From Chimaeribacter arupi (GTDB taxonomy: Bacteria > Pseudomonadota > Gammaproteobacteria > Enterobacterales > Enterobacteriaceae), in assembly GCF_002858805.1 (NCBI RefSeq), contig NZ_PJZI01000001.1, positions 1 through 64,000 on the forward strand: DNA of 64,000 nucleotides, read 5' to 3'. Under the pieces are notes generated by a model. It had not been told where the DNA came from. It made no database searches and was given only the letters and a program-made list of their open reading frames with translations. Below are positions 44,119 to 55,505 of the stretch, piece after piece. The translations under genes were made by a program, and so were the position numbers. The first letter of the stretch is position 1. Every line of letters begins with the position of its first letter.

Positions 44119-44591
44119 TGATCGTGCTTGATACCAGCATTATCACCGAAATCATCCGGCCGGACCCGCACCGGCAGGTGATGCAGTGGCTGGACGCGCA
44201 AGACGCCAACCAGCTCTGCCTGACTGCCGTCACCGTGGCGGAACTGTTTACCGCCATCCAGTCCCTGCCCGGCCCGCGGCAGCGCCAGTTGAATACGGCA
44301 CTGCTGGCGCTGCTGAATGAGGAGTTCACCCACCGGCTGCTGCCGTTTGATGCGCATTGCGCCCTGCGCGCCGCCGCCCTGTCCGCAGAATTGCGCCGGC
44401 AGGGCCTGACCCTCGCGCAATCTGATCTCTACACCGCGGCAATCTGCCTGCACCATCAGGCGCAACTGGCCACCCGCCGCCCGGAAGATTTCCACTACTG
44501 CGGCCTTGCCGTGCTTAACCCATGGGGCGAACAGGGTAAACCGCGCTTCCACGAAGACGCGGCAGAATATTATGTGATGAGCCGGAAATAG
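44118..44591 (+). CDS. FitB/VapC-type PIN-domain toxin
   Basis: A 157-residue PIN-domain ribonuclease toxin. The acidic active-site residues are in place: Asp5 (MIVLDTS), Glu42 (TVAELFTAI), Asp103 (AQSDLYTAA) and Asp124 (RRPEDF). After the PIN fold there is a tail of about 25 residues (NPWGEQGKPRFHED onwards) that is longer than in compact VapC proteins. The final codons read into a 17-bp tandem repeat, so the tail end may be recent. Substrate RNA cannot be told from sequence. Confidence 0.9.
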   Translation: MIVLDTSIITEIIRPDPHRQVMQWLDAQDANQLCLTAVTVAELFTAIQSLPGPRQRQLNTALLALLNEEFTHRLLPFDAHCALRAAALSAELRRQGLTLAQSDLYTAAICLHHQAQLATRRPEDFHYCGLAVLNPWGEQGKPRFHEDAAEYYVMSRK

Positions 44592-44661
44592 CCTGAGCGG
44601 GAAACAGCCCTGAGCGGGAGACAGCCCTGAGCGGGAAACAGCCCTGAGCGGCAAATAACGA
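44578..44661 (+). repeat. Tandem repeat, 17-bp unit, about five copies
   Basis: The unit TGAGCGGGAAACAGCCC occurs at 44594-44610, 44611-44627 (one change) and 44628-44644, followed by a degenerate copy at 44645-44661. A divergent 16-bp copy at 44578-44593 contains the last codons and stop of the toxin gene. The array looks like serial duplication of the toxin gene's 3' end. The remaining 44662-44777 shows no gene or terminator I can support. Confidence 0.9.
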
Positions 44662-44777
44662 TAGGCAAAACGCGGCGGGCAGGAAAGCGTGAGATAGGGC
44701 GCGGGGGCTGCCGATCCTGGCGGAATGCAGCACCGGGCATCACCCCCTGACAGTGAGCGATGGCCGGAACGTTTCCC

Positions 44778-46897
<2,120 letters not shown>

Positions 46898-47360
46898 CTC
46901 TTTACTCCCAAAGGCTTAAGCCTGAACCCTCGCGGGCATAATTAACCCGGAAAACCTGTCGCGTGGACGGCCGGTTACCGCAGCCATACTCACTTATCTT
47001 TTCGCTCAGGCGCACCCTTTTTGCCGGTACGTCATGCGGCGTCGTAAACACGGGCTATTGTTAAAAAACTCCGCCGCTTCAGACAGCGTTATATGGTATA
47101 TATTCTAGACGAAATTGTTACAAAGATTATTGATTTGCCCAATTATCAATACTTTTGCCGCTTCGCTGCTCACCTTCCGTTTCTCTGCCGCGCTGATGAC
47201 GCTTTTCCGGCCGCTTTCTAAACTCCGGTGTTTATACCCCGTAACGCAAGCTTATTTCACTGACTTTGTGACAGAGCGGGCAGGCGGCAATAAGCGGTGT
47301 TAATTCCTGCCGTCAGAGGCTATAAAGAGCCGATGAGAGTGACACCGTAAAAGGCGCCGG
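46898..47360. promoter_or_regulatory. Divergent ompR-greB control region
   Basis: 463 bp without a gene. It contains the ompR promoter candidate described separately and must also hold the greB promoter; a TTGTGA / AATAAG pair at about 47266-47295 is a weak possibility. In E. coli this region carries CRP and IHF sites; I could not identify them with confidence. Confidence 0.45.
47095..47123 (-). promoter_or_regulatory. Candidate ompR-envZ promoter
   Basis: On the minus strand TTGTAA (47118-47123) and TATACC (47095-47100) are separated by 17 bp in the AT-rich part of the spacer. The transcript would have a leader of about 190 nt before ompR. Confidence 0.5.
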
Positions 47361-47909
47361 ATGAAAAGTGATTTGATCACCCGTGAAGGGTACAACAGGC
47401 TGAAAAAAGAGCTCGATTTCCTGTGGCGCGAGCGCCGCCCGGAGATCACCGAAAAAGTGGCGTGGGCTGCCAGCCTGGGCGACCGCAGCGAAAACGCCGA
47501 CTACAAATATAACAAGCAGTTACTGCGTGAAATCGATCGCCGGGTGCGGTTCCTGCGCAAGCGGCTGGAAGTGGTGCGGGTCATTGATTACTCGCCGCAG
47601 CAAGACGGCAAAGTCTTTTTCGGTGCCTGGGTTGAGGTGGAGAATGAGGCGGGCGACGTCAAACGCTTCCGCATCGTCGGGCCGGATGAGATCTATGGCC
47701 GCAAACAGTACATCTCGATCGACTCGCCGATGGCGCGGGCGCTGATCAAAAAAGAGGTGGATGACGAGGTCAACGTCCCGACGCCGCTGGGCATTAAAGT
47801 CTGGTGCGTGAACCTGATTGAGTACCTGCCGGATGAACCCGATCAGCCGGTTGACCCTGACCTCTCCGGTGAGCAGGAACAAGACAGCCCGGAGCCGCCG
47901 CCCGGCTGA
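47361..47909 (+). CDS. greB: Transcript cleavage factor GreB (C-terminally extended)
   Basis: GreB rescues backtracked RNA polymerase by stimulating transcript cleavage. The 182-residue product starts MKSDLITREGYNRLKKELD, with the acidic tip of the coiled coil in DRSENADY and a C-terminal FKBP-like domain to about residue 157. E. coli GreB has 158 residues; the additional acidic, Pro-rich tail (DEPDQPVDPDLSGEQEQD and on) is extra. Confidence 0.96.
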   Translation: MKSDLITREGYNRLKKELDFLWRERRPEITEKVAWAASLGDRSENADYKYNKQLLREIDRRVRFLRKRLEVVRVIDYSPQQDGKVFFGAWVEVENEAGDVKRFRIVGPDEIYGRKQYISIDSPMARALIKKEVDDEVNVPTPLGIKVWCVNLIEYLPDEPDQPVDPDLSGEQEQDSPEPPPG

Positions 47910-47947
47910 CGCACACGGCGGTAAATGTTCCGAAACCGCCCCACATC

Positions 47948-47984
47948 GCCGCCAAATGCCGCCCGCTGCTGGCATTTTGGCGGC
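47948..47984 (+). other. Strong hairpin between greB and yhgF
   Basis: GCCGCCAAATGCC (47948-47960) pairs with GGCATTTTGGCGGC (47971-47984) over 13 bp with one bulged base. No T-run follows, so it is terminator-like at best. Confidence 0.5.
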
Positions 47985-48039
47985 ACACTCCGTATAACGG
48001 TGCCCTGATTTGACAACCCCTTAGCTTACGACAGATACC

Positions 48040-50379
48040 ATGATGAATGATCCCCTGAGCCGCAGTATTGCAAGTGAGTTGCAGGCCAGACCGGAGCAAG
48101 TTGACTCCGCTATCCGCCTGCTGGACGAAGGAAACACCGTGCCGTTTATCGCACGTTACCGCAAGGAAGTGACCGGCGGATTGGATGACACCCAACTGCG
48201 CCAGCTGGAGAGCCGCCTCGGCTACCTGCGCGAACTGGAAGATCGTCGCCAAAGCATCCTGAAATCGATTGAAGAGCAAGGCAAACTCACTGACGCGCTG
48301 GCCGCCTCGATTAACGGCACCCAGAGCAAAACCGAGCTGGAAGACCTCTACCTGCCGTATAAACCCAAGCGCCGTACCCGTGGGCAGATTGCCCTGGAGG
48401 CCGGGCTGGCCCCGCTGGCGGAGAGCCTGTGGAACGCGCCGCAGCAGGTGCCGGAAAACGCGGCCGCCGCGTTCGTGGATGCCGAAAAAGGCGTGGCGGA
48501 TGTGAAAGCCGCACTGGACGGCGCACGCTATATCCTGATGGAGCGTTTCGCCGAGGATGCCGCCCTGCTGGCCAAAGTGCGTGACTACCTGTGGAAAAAT
48601 GCCCATCTGGTTTCCCGCGTGGCAGAAGGCAAAGAGGAAGAAGGCGCAAAATTCCGCGATTACTTCGATCACCATGAACCGATTGCCACGGTGCCTTCAC
48701 ACCGGGCGCTGGCGATGTTCCGTGGCCGCAATGAAGGCGTGCTGCAACTCTCGCTAAATGCCGATCCGCAATTTGATGAGCCGCCGCGTGAGAGTTACGC
48801 CGAACAGATCATCATGGATCACGTCGGCCTGCGGCTGAACAACGCCCCGGCAGACAGCTGGCGCCGGGCAGTGATCAACTGGACATGGCGCATCAAAGTG
48901 CTGCTGCACCTCGAAACCGAGCTGATGGGCAGTGTGCGCGAACGCGCGGAAGAAGAGGCGATCAACGTCTTCGCCCGCAACCTGCATGACCTGCTGATGG
49001 CCGCGCCGGCCGGGCCGCGCGCGACGATGGGCCTCGATCCGGGCCTGCGTACCGGGGTGAAAGTGGCGGTAGTGGATGCCACCGGCAAACTGGTGGCCAC
49101 TGACACCGTCTACCCGCACACCGGCCAGGCGGCCAAAGCCGCTGCCGCCGTGGCTGCACTCTGTGTGAAGCACCAGGTGGAACTGGTGGCGATCGGGAAC
49201 GGCACCGCCTCACGGGAAACCGAGCGCTTCTTCCTGGAGCTGCAAAAACAGTACCCGGCTGTCATCGCCCAGAAAGTGATTGTCAGCGAGGCCGGGGCGT
49301 CCGTTTATTCCGCGTCTGAACTGGCGGCGCAGGAGTTCCCGGATCTTGATGTGTCGCTGCGCGGGGCCGTCTCCATTGCCCGCCGCCTTCAGGACCCGCT
49401 GGCCGAGCTGGTGAAAATTGACCCGAAATCAATCGGCGTCGGCCAGTATCAGCATGACGTCAGCCAGAGCCAGTTGGCGAAAAAGCTGGATGCCGTGGTC
49501 GAGGACTGCGTAAACGGCGTTGGGGTAGACCTGAACACCGCCTCTGTGGCGCTGCTGACCCGTGTCGCCGGGCTGACGCGGATGATGGCGCAAAACATTG
49601 TCAGCTGGCGCGATGAGCACGGCCGGTTCAATAACCGTGCACAGTTGCTGAAAGTCAGCCGCCTGGGGCCGAAAGCCTTTGAACAGTGCGCCGGCTTCCT
49701 GCGCATCAACCACGGCGACAACCCGCTGGATGCCTCTACGGTGCACCCGGAAACCTACCCGGTGGTGGAGCGCATTCTGGCCGCCACCGAGCAGGCGTTG
49801 CAGGATCTGATGGGTAATCCCTCTGCCCTGCGCAACCTCAAAGCCAGCGATTTCACCGACGAACGCTTTGGGGTGCCGACCGTGACTGACATCCTGAAAG
49901 AGCTGGAAAAACCAGGCCGTGACCCGCGCCCTGAGTTCAAAACCGCGACGTTTGCGGAAGGCGTCGAAACCATGAATGACCTGACGCCGGGCATGATCCT
50001 GGAAGGTGCCGTCACCAACGTGACCAACTTCGGCGCCTTTGTGGATATCGGCGTCCATCAGGATGGGCTGGTGCATATCTCCTCACTGGCGGACAAATTC
50101 GTGGAAGATCCGCATACGGTGGTGAAAGCCGGGGATATCGTCAAAGTGAAGGTGCTGGAAGTGGATCTGCCGCGCAAACGTATCGCCCTGACCATGCGTC
50201 TGGACGAACAGCCGGGAGAAACCGCTGCGCGCCGCGGCGGCAGCGCCCCGGCCGGAAAAACGCAGACACGCACCGCAGGCCGTCAGGATGCACGCGGCGG
50301 CAAGCCGCGCGCTGCCCAACCCGCCGGGAACAGCATCATGGGCGACGCCCTGGCGGCTGCGTTCGGTAAAAAACGTTAA
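48040..50379 (+). CDS. yhgF: Tex family transcription accessory protein YhgF
   Basis: A 779-residue Tex protein, a conserved nucleic-acid-binding factor related to eukaryotic Spt6. It has an N-terminal helical domain, a YqgF-like RNase H fold ([16 protein letters not shown] near residue 330), helix-hairpin-helix segments ([26 protein letters not shown]) and a C-terminal S1 domain (near 650-720; [22 protein letters not shown]). The low-complexity basic tail precedes the stop. Matches E. coli YhgF length. Confidence 0.97.
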   Translation: MMNDPLSRSIASELQARPEQVDSAIRLLDEGNTVPFIARYRKEVTGGLDDTQLRQLESRLGYLRELEDRRQSILKSIEEQGKLTDALAASINGTQSKTELEDLYLPYKPKRRTRGQIALEAGLAPLAESLWNAPQQVPENAAAAFVDAEKGVADVKAALDGARYILMERFAEDAALLAKVRDYLWKNAHLVSRVAEGKEEEGAKFRDYFDHHEPIATVPSHRALAMFRGRNEGVLQLSLNADPQFDEPPRESYAEQIIMDHVGLRLNNAPADSWRRAVINWTWRIKVLLHLETELMGSVRERAEEEAINVFARNLHDLLMAAPAGPRATMGLDPGLRTGVKVAVVDATGKLVATDTVYPHTGQAAKAAAAVAALCVKHQVELVAIGNGTASRETERFFLELQKQYPAVIAQKVIVSEAGASVYSASELAAQEFPDLDVSLRGAVSIARRLQDPLAELVKIDPKSIGVGQYQHDVSQSQLAKKLDAVVEDCVNGVGVDLNTASVALLTRVAGLTRMMAQNIVSWRDEHGRFNNRAQLLKVSRLGPKAFEQCAGFLRINHGDNPLDASTVHPETYPVVERILAATEQALQDLMGNPSALRNLKASDFTDERFGVPTVTDILKELEKPGRDPRPEFKTATFAEGVETMNDLTPGMILEGAVTNVTNFGAFVDIGVHQDGLVHISSLADKFVEDPHTVVKAGDIVKVKVLEVDLPRKRIALTMRLDEQPGETAARRGGSAPAGKTQTRTAGRQDARGGKPRAAQPAGNSIMGDALAAAFGKKR

Positions 50380-50386
50380 TGCCGGC

Positions 50387-50414
50387 TCCGCCATCCTCCG
50401 GGATGGCGGAATAT
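50387..50414 (+). terminator. Intrinsic terminator of yhgF
   Basis: A perfect 10-bp stem TCCGCCATCC / GGATGGCGGA with a four-base loop, followed by ATATTT, just after the stop. Confidence 0.8.
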
Positions 50415-50762
50415 TTCCTCTTCTGCCTTCCCGCCTCCCGATCCTCACATTTACATCACCACCACACTTTCGCCATAAAAAATTAACTTATATTACTGAT
50501 TATTCACCATTAATCTCTCACAACTGTGTCGTTTACTCCGACGACAAAAGCCGCAGATTGGTTATTTTTTAGCTAAATTTGCCATAAATTTGATCTGGAT
50601 TAGGTAAGGGCGAGATCGTGCCCGTTACCCGATTGCATACGATAACGCTTCTCAATACTCTCATGCTCGCCTGCCAGCACTGGCGATAAAAGAGGCACCC
50701 AGGCGCACGCATAACTGCCGCGTGTAACACGTTTTCAGCCCCCGCGAAAGAAGGTGACCGCC
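50415..50762 (+). promoter_or_regulatory. feoABC control region with FNR-like and Fur-like sites
   Basis: About 350 bp, strongly AT-rich at 50455-50600. TTGAT-CTGG-ATTAG at 50590-50603 matches eight of ten bases of the FNR consensus TTGAT-N4-ATCAA. At 50641-50659 a sequence beginning GATAACGCTTCTC matches 12 of 19 positions of the Fur box. E. coli feo is activated by FNR and repressed by Fur, so both are expected here. I could not place a clean -10 element. Confidence 0.5.
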
Positions 50763-50987
50763 ATGCCGCTTCAACCTCTGCATCACTACAAAATTGCCGG
50801 TTTTGCACCGCACATCAGCCCGGCTTACCGGCAAAAATTGCTCTCCCTCGGTATGCTGCCCGGTTCACTGTTTAAAGTGGTACGGGTTGCGCCGCTGGGC
50901 GACCCGATCCAGATCGAAACCCGCCGCGTGAGCCTGGTGCTGCGCCGCAATGATCTGGCGGCGCTGGTACTGGAAACCTGCGCCTGA
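50763..50987 (+). CDS. feoA: Ferrous iron transport protein A
   Basis: FeoA is a small SH3-fold protein needed for FeoB-dependent Fe2+ uptake. The 74-residue product has the family core [18 protein letters not shown] and [18 protein letters not shown] use the ATG at 50763 with AAGG upstream rather than a GTG three codons earlier. First gene of feoABC. Confidence 0.95.
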   Translation: MPLQPLHHYKIAGFAPHISPAYRQKLLSLGMLPGSLFKVVRVAPLGDPIQIETRRVSLVLRRNDLAALVLETCA

Positions 50988-51022
50988 TCTTTACGGACGT
51001 TTCTTTTCCCACGGCGATACGC

Positions 51023-53335
51023 ATGATGAACACATTAACGATTGGCCTGATTGGCAACCCGAATGCCGGCAAAACCACCCTTTTCAACCAGTTAACCGGC
51101 GCCCGCCAGCGGGTCGGCAACTGGGCAGGTGTGACGGTTGAACGCAAAGAGGGGCAGTTTTCCACCCCCCGCCACCAGGTGACGCTGGTTGACCTGCCCG
51201 GTACCTACTCCCTGACCACCATCTCTGAGCAGACCTCGTTGGATGAGCAGATCGCCTGCCGCTATATCCTCAGCGGCGAGGCTGATCTGCTGATCAACGT
51301 GGTGGATGCCGCCAATCTGGAACGCAACCTCTACCTGACTCTGCAACTGCTGGCGCTGGGCATTCCCTGCATCGTTGCGCTGAATATGCTGGATATCGCC
51401 CAAAACCAGCAGATCACCATTGATACCGCGGCGCTGGCCGACCGGCTGGGCTGCCCGGTGGTGCCGCTGGTTTCCACCCGCGCGCAGGGCATTGCCGAAC
51501 TTAAACAGCAGATTGACCGCCCCTTCAGCGCGCCGCAGCCGGTTGCGCTCGACTACCCTGCACCGCTGCTTGACGCGGCCCAACAACTGGCCGCCGTCAT
51601 GCCGGAAACCCTGACCGACAGGCAGGCGCACTGGCTGGCGCTGCACATGCTGGAAGGCGACATTTGCAGCCATGCCGTGGCCCCCCGCGCGGCGGCCCTG
51701 TTGCCCCAGGTACGCAGCACCCTGCGCCATGCCCTGCCGGATGATGCCGCCCTGCTGATTGCCGGTGCGCGTTACCAGTGCATCATGGCGATTTGCGCCG
51801 CCGTGAGTAATACCCACCAGGCGGCGTCCGACCGGTTGACGCAGCGGCTGGACAGGCTGATCCTCAACCGGCTGCTTGGCGTGCCGATTTTCCTGCTGGT
51901 GATGTACCTGATGTTCCTGCTGGCGATTAACCTCGGCGGGGCATTGCAGCCGATATTTGACCTCGGTTCCGCGGCTATTTTCATTCACGGCGTGCAATGG
52001 CTCGGCGCGGTGCTGCACTTCCCCGGCTGGCTGACGCTGTTCCTGGCACAGGGCATCGGCGGCGGCATCAACACCGTGCTGCCGCTGGTGCCGCAAATCG
52101 GCATGATGTATCTGTTCCTCTCATTTCTGGAGGACTCCGGTTATATGGCACGTGCCGCGTTTGTGATGGACCGGCTGATGCAGGCGATTGGGCTGCCGGG
52201 AAAATCGTTTGTGCCGCTGATTGTCGGGTTCGGCTGTAATGTGCCGGCCATTATGGGCGCCCGCACGCTGGATGCCCCGCGCGAGCGGCTGATCACCGTG
52301 ATGATGGCGCCGTTTATGTCCTGCGGGGCGCGGCTGGCCATCTTTGCGGTCTTTTCGGCCACCTTCTTCGCGCAGGGCGGTGCGCTGCTGGTCTTCTCCC
52401 TCTACCTGCTCGGCATCGTGGTGGCGATCCTCACCGGGTTAATGCTCAAACATACGCTGATGCGCGGCGATGCTTCCCCGTTCGTGATGGAACTGCCGGT
52501 TTACCACGTCCCGCATGTGAAAAGTTTGCTGCTGCAAGCCTGGCAACGGCTGAAAGGGTTTGTGCTGCGGGCCGGGAAAGTGATCGTACTGGTGAGCATT
52601 TTTATCGGCGCGCTGAACAGTTTCTCCCTGAGCGGCAAACCCGCCGACAACCTCACTGATTCCGCGCTGGCCTCCGTGAGTAAAGTAATGACCCCGCTGC
52701 TGGCACCGATTGGCGTGCAGCCGGACAACTGGCAGGCCACCGTGGGGCTGGTTACCGGGGCGATGGCGAAAGAGGTGGTGGTGGGTACGCTGAACACGCT
52801 TTATACCGCCGAAGCCATTACCGACGCGCCTTTTGACCCGGCAGCCTTTTCGCTGGCAGATGAACTGACCCAGGCCGTGACCGAAACCTGGCAAGGCGTG
52901 AAAGAGACGTTCAGCCTGAGCGTGCTGTTCAACCCGATTGAAGCCAGTAAAGGGGATGGCGAAATGGCCTCCGGCCCCATGAGCATGATGGGCAGCAAAT
53001 TCGGCAGCGTCGCCGCCGCCTACAGTTACCTGATTTTTGTGCTGCTCTATGTGCCCTGCATTTCTGCGATGGGCGCGATTGCGCGTGAGGCGGGACGGAA
53101 CTGGATGATCTTCTCGGTGCTCTGGGGGCTGAATGTCGCCTATTCGCTGGCGGCGCTGTTCTATCAGGCGGCCACATTCCGCGCGCACCCGGCAGTCAGC
53201 CTGTTGACCATCACACTGGTCGTGCTGGTTAACCTGGGAATTTTCATCGGCCTGCGCCGTGCCGGCCATCACCCCGGCACACCCCCGTCACGCCCACCGG
53301 CAGTGACATCCCCGCACCAGCCGGCGTGCCATTGA
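51023..53335 (+). CDS. feoB: Ferrous iron transport GTPase/permease FeoB
   Basis: FeoB is the inner-membrane Fe2+ transporter. The 770-residue product has an N-terminal G domain with GNPNAGKTT (residues 10-18), DLPGTYSL and NMLD, then a GDI domain. The membrane part has two Gate motifs, the first including GFGCNVPAIMGARTL and MMAPFMSCGARLAIF. Length agrees with E. coli (773). The extreme C-terminus has few cysteines compared with E. coli. It follows feoA by 35 bp and precedes feoC by 10 bp. Confidence 0.98.
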   Translation: MMNTLTIGLIGNPNAGKTTLFNQLTGARQRVGNWAGVTVERKEGQFSTPRHQVTLVDLPGTYSLTTISEQTSLDEQIACRYILSGEADLLINVVDAANLERNLYLTLQLLALGIPCIVALNMLDIAQNQQITIDTAALADRLGCPVVPLVSTRAQGIAELKQQIDRPFSAPQPVALDYPAPLLDAAQQLAAVMPETLTDRQAHWLALHMLEGDICSHAVAPRAAALLPQVRSTLRHALPDDAALLIAGARYQCIMAICAAVSNTHQAASDRLTQRLDRLILNRLLGVPIFLLVMYLMFLLAINLGGALQPIFDLGSAAIFIHGVQWLGAVLHFPGWLTLFLAQGIGGGINTVLPLVPQIGMMYLFLSFLEDSGYMARAAFVMDRLMQAIGLPGKSFVPLIVGFGCNVPAIMGARTLDAPRERLITVMMAPFMSCGARLAIFAVFSATFFAQGGALLVFSLYLLGIVVAILTGLMLKHTLMRGDASPFVMELPVYHVPHVKSLLLQAWQRLKGFVLRAGKVIVLVSIFIGALNSFSLSGKPADNLTDSALASVSKVMTPLLAPIGVQPDNWQATVGLVTGAMAKEVVVGTLNTLYTAEAITDAPFDPAAFSLADELTQAVTETWQGVKETFSLSVLFNPIEASKGDGEMASGPMSMMGSKFGSVAAAYSYLIFVLLYVPCISAMGAIAREAGRNWMIFSVLWGLNVAYSLAALFYQAATFRAHPAVSLLTITLVVLVNLGIFIGLRRAGHHPGTPPSRPPAVTSPHQPACH

Positions 53336-53345
53336 GGAGAACGGC

Positions 53346-53597
53346 ATGAATCCTCTGCTTGAGGTTTACCATCTTCTCGCGCTGCATGGGTCGCTGGACA
53401 TGGCGCAGTTACAGCAGCGTTGCCGGGTCCCCCCGGCGATGCTGACGGCCCTGCTGAGCCAACTGGAAAGGATGAAAAAGATTGAGCCGGTGCCCGCTGC
53501 GGCCACCGGCTGCCCCACCGGCGCGTGCGGTGATTGCCCGGCAAGCACCCGCTGCGCGCCGGTGCGTTACCGTGTGTATAACGCCAGCAACATATAA
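53346..53597 (+). CDS. feoC: FeoC, iron-sulfur winged-helix protein
   Basis: FeoC is a small winged-helix protein found only with gammaproteobacterial feo operons; it binds a redox-sensitive cluster and protects FeoB from proteolysis in some species. The 83-residue product has the helical wing part (MNPLLEVYHLLALHGSLDMA) and four cysteines at 56, 61, 64 and 70 (CPTGACGDCPASTRC). Third gene of the operon. Confidence 0.93.
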   Translation: MNPLLEVYHLLALHGSLDMAQLQQRCRVPPAMLTALLSQLERMKKIEPVPAAATGCPTGACGDCPASTRCAPVRYRVYNASNI

Positions 53598-53742
53598 TTC
53601 GAATGAATATAAATAAAGCCTGCCATTTAATTAAATAGGGCTACCCTCCACGTATTTCCCTCCTTAAATTTGATTACCCTCACAAATAAAGAAAATATCT
53701 CCCTGTAACCCTGTCCCTGATCCTCGTCGCCCTGCGGTGCCG

Positions 53743-53771
53743 TTGACTTGGTTTATACGCCAGCGTAGCCT
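53743..53771 (+). promoter_or_regulatory. Candidate promoter of the ycj operon
   Basis: TTGACT (53743-53748), 17 bp, TAGCCT (53766-53771). The -35 is good (five of six) and the -10 poor (three of six), as expected for a regulated catabolic promoter. The region 53598-53740 before it is AT-rich and holds nothing else I recognise, including no clear feoC terminator. Confidence 0.5.
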
Positions 53772-53775
53772 TTTT

Positions 53776-53791
53776 GTGGGAGCGCTCCCAC
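53776..53791 (+). promoter_or_regulatory. LacI/GalR-family operator palindrome
   Basis: GTGGGAGCGCTCCCAC is a perfect 16-bp palindrome centred on the CG step typical of LacI/GalR repressor operators. It begins 5 bp after the -10 hexamer, so a bound repressor would cover the transcription start. In E. coli the LacI-family regulator YcjW is encoded by the equivalent locus; no repressor gene is visible inside this window. Confidence 0.9.
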
Positions 53792-53806
53792 GGACAAAGG
53801 TGCAAC

Positions 53807-55486
53807 ATGGAAACTATTAAAAAAATTCTGACTTCGATTTATGGAAATACGCTTCAACAGCACTATTTTGCTGAATTAAGCGATCTTATTCTGACTGCCA
53901 AAGCGGCTATTACGCGTTCGCGTAAATTGCATTGGGATGAAGAAGACATCGTATTAATTACTTACGCCGATCAATTCAGTGAAGATAACAGACCCACGCT
54001 GGAAACATTTACCGGCTTTTATAACCGCTGGTTAAAAAATACGTTTTCACTGGTTCATCTGTTGCCGTTTTATCCTTACTCTTCAGATGATGGTTTTTCA
54101 GTCATTGATTATCACCAGGTTAACCCGGTAGCCGGTGACTGGCAGCACGTGGCAGAACTGAACCGCTCAACCCGGCTGATGTTTGATTACGTCTGCAACC
54201 ATATTTCTGCACAAAGCAGCTGGTTCCAGGGCTATCTGGCGCAACAGCCGGAGTATGACGATCACTTCATTGAGATGGACCCGGAAACCGATCTGCATCA
54301 GGTCACGCGCCCGCGTACCTCGCCGCTGCTGACGCCGTTTATGCTGGCCAATGGCGACACCCGCTACATCTGGACGACCTTCAGCGCCGACCAGATTGAC
54401 CTCAACTTCGCCAGCCCGGCGGTATTGAAACGCATGGTGGATGTACTGCTTACCTACCTGGCGCGCGGCGGGGATTACATCCGGCTGGATGCGGTGGGGT
54501 ACATGTGGAAAGAGCCGGGCACCTCCTGCATCCACCTGGAGAAAACCCATCTGCTGGTCAAATTATTCCGCGCCATTGCGGATTTTGTCGCGCCCGGCAC
54601 CGTCCTCATCACCGAAACCAACGTCCCGCACCGGGATAACATCAGCTATTTCGGCCAGGGCGACGAAGCCCAGATGGTTTACCAGTTCCCGCTGCCGCCG
54701 CTGGTACTGCATGCTATCCACCGTGGGGAGGCCGGCACGCTGAGCCGCTGGGCCGCCTCGCTGGAGACTCCGGCCGCAGGCTGCACCTTCTTTAACTTCC
54801 TCTCTTCGCATGACGGCATCGGCCTCAATCCGCTGCGCGGCCTGCTGCCGGAAGAGGAGATTCTGGCGCTGGCGCAGGCGATGGAAAATCAGGGCGCGCG
54901 CGTCTCATATAAAAATAACCCGGACGGCAGCGCCAGCCCGTATGAAATCAACGTCACTTATCTGGACGCGCTGAATAAGCAGGACGACGATGACGCCCTG
55001 CGCGTGCGCCGCTTTATGCTGGCACACGCTATTTTGCTGGCTTTCCCCGGCGTCCCGGCGATCTATATCCAGAGCCTGCTCGGTTCACGTAATGATGATG
55101 AAGGCGTGATGCTCAGCGGCCATAACCGGGCAATTAACCGCCAGAAATACCCGTTAAGTGACATTGAACCACAAATTTCCGGCGGCAATACCTTACGCAC
55201 CGATATATTTGTCGGGCTGCGCCATCTGATTGCCCTGCGTAAAACCTTACCGGCCTTCCATCCTGATTCCGCGATGCAGGTCATCACGCTGGATAGCGCC
55301 GTTCTGGCATTCCGGCGCACTGATAAAAATAATCACACGCTGCTCTGCCTGTTTAATGTCAGCGATCGTCCGATCACGGTGACATTGCCGGAAAATAATT
55401 ACCTCGATGCCATCAGCGGGCAGGAAATAACCGGTGATCACGCCTTTACGCTGCAACCCTACGCCTATTACTGGCTTCACTCCTAA
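53807..55486 (+). CDS. ycjM: Glucosylglycerate phosphorylase-like GH13 enzyme (YcjM)
   Basis: A 559-residue GH13 subfamily 18 protein, the same length as E. coli YcjM, which splits glucosylglycerate with phosphate to give glucose 1-phosphate. The barrel motifs are seen: FDYVCNH, catalytic Asp228 in RLDAVGYMWKEPG, acid/base Glu270 in ITETNVPH, and FLSSHDGIGL. Sucrose phosphorylase-type substrates cannot be excluded. An earlier non-ATG reading crosses the operator, so the ATG at 53807 with AAAGGTG upstream is chosen. The 5' and 3' ends are AT-rich compared with the middle. Confidence 0.93.
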   Translation: METIKKILTSIYGNTLQQHYFAELSDLILTAKAAITRSRKLHWDEEDIVLITYADQFSEDNRPTLETFTGFYNRWLKNTFSLVHLLPFYPYSSDDGFSVIDYHQVNPVAGDWQHVAELNRSTRLMFDYVCNHISAQSSWFQGYLAQQPEYDDHFIEMDPETDLHQVTRPRTSPLLTPFMLANGDTRYIWTTFSADQIDLNFASPAVLKRMVDVLLTYLARGGDYIRLDAVGYMWKEPGTSCIHLEKTHLLVKLFRAIADFVAPGTVLITETNVPHRDNISYFGQGDEAQMVYQFPLPPLVLHAIHRGEAGTLSRWAASLETPAAGCTFFNFLSSHDGIGLNPLRGLLPEEEILALAQAMENQGARVSYKNNPDGSASPYEINVTYLDALNKQDDDDALRVRRFMLAHAILLAFPGVPAIYIQSLLGSRNDDEGVMLSGHNRAINRQKYPLSDIEPQISGGNTLRTDIFVGLRHLIALRKTLPAFHPDSAMQVITLDSAVLAFRRTDKNNHTLLCLFNVSDRPITVTLPENNYLDAISGQEITGDHAFTLQPYAYYWLHS

Positions 55487-55505
55487 ATAAAAACAGGAAA
55501 TCATC

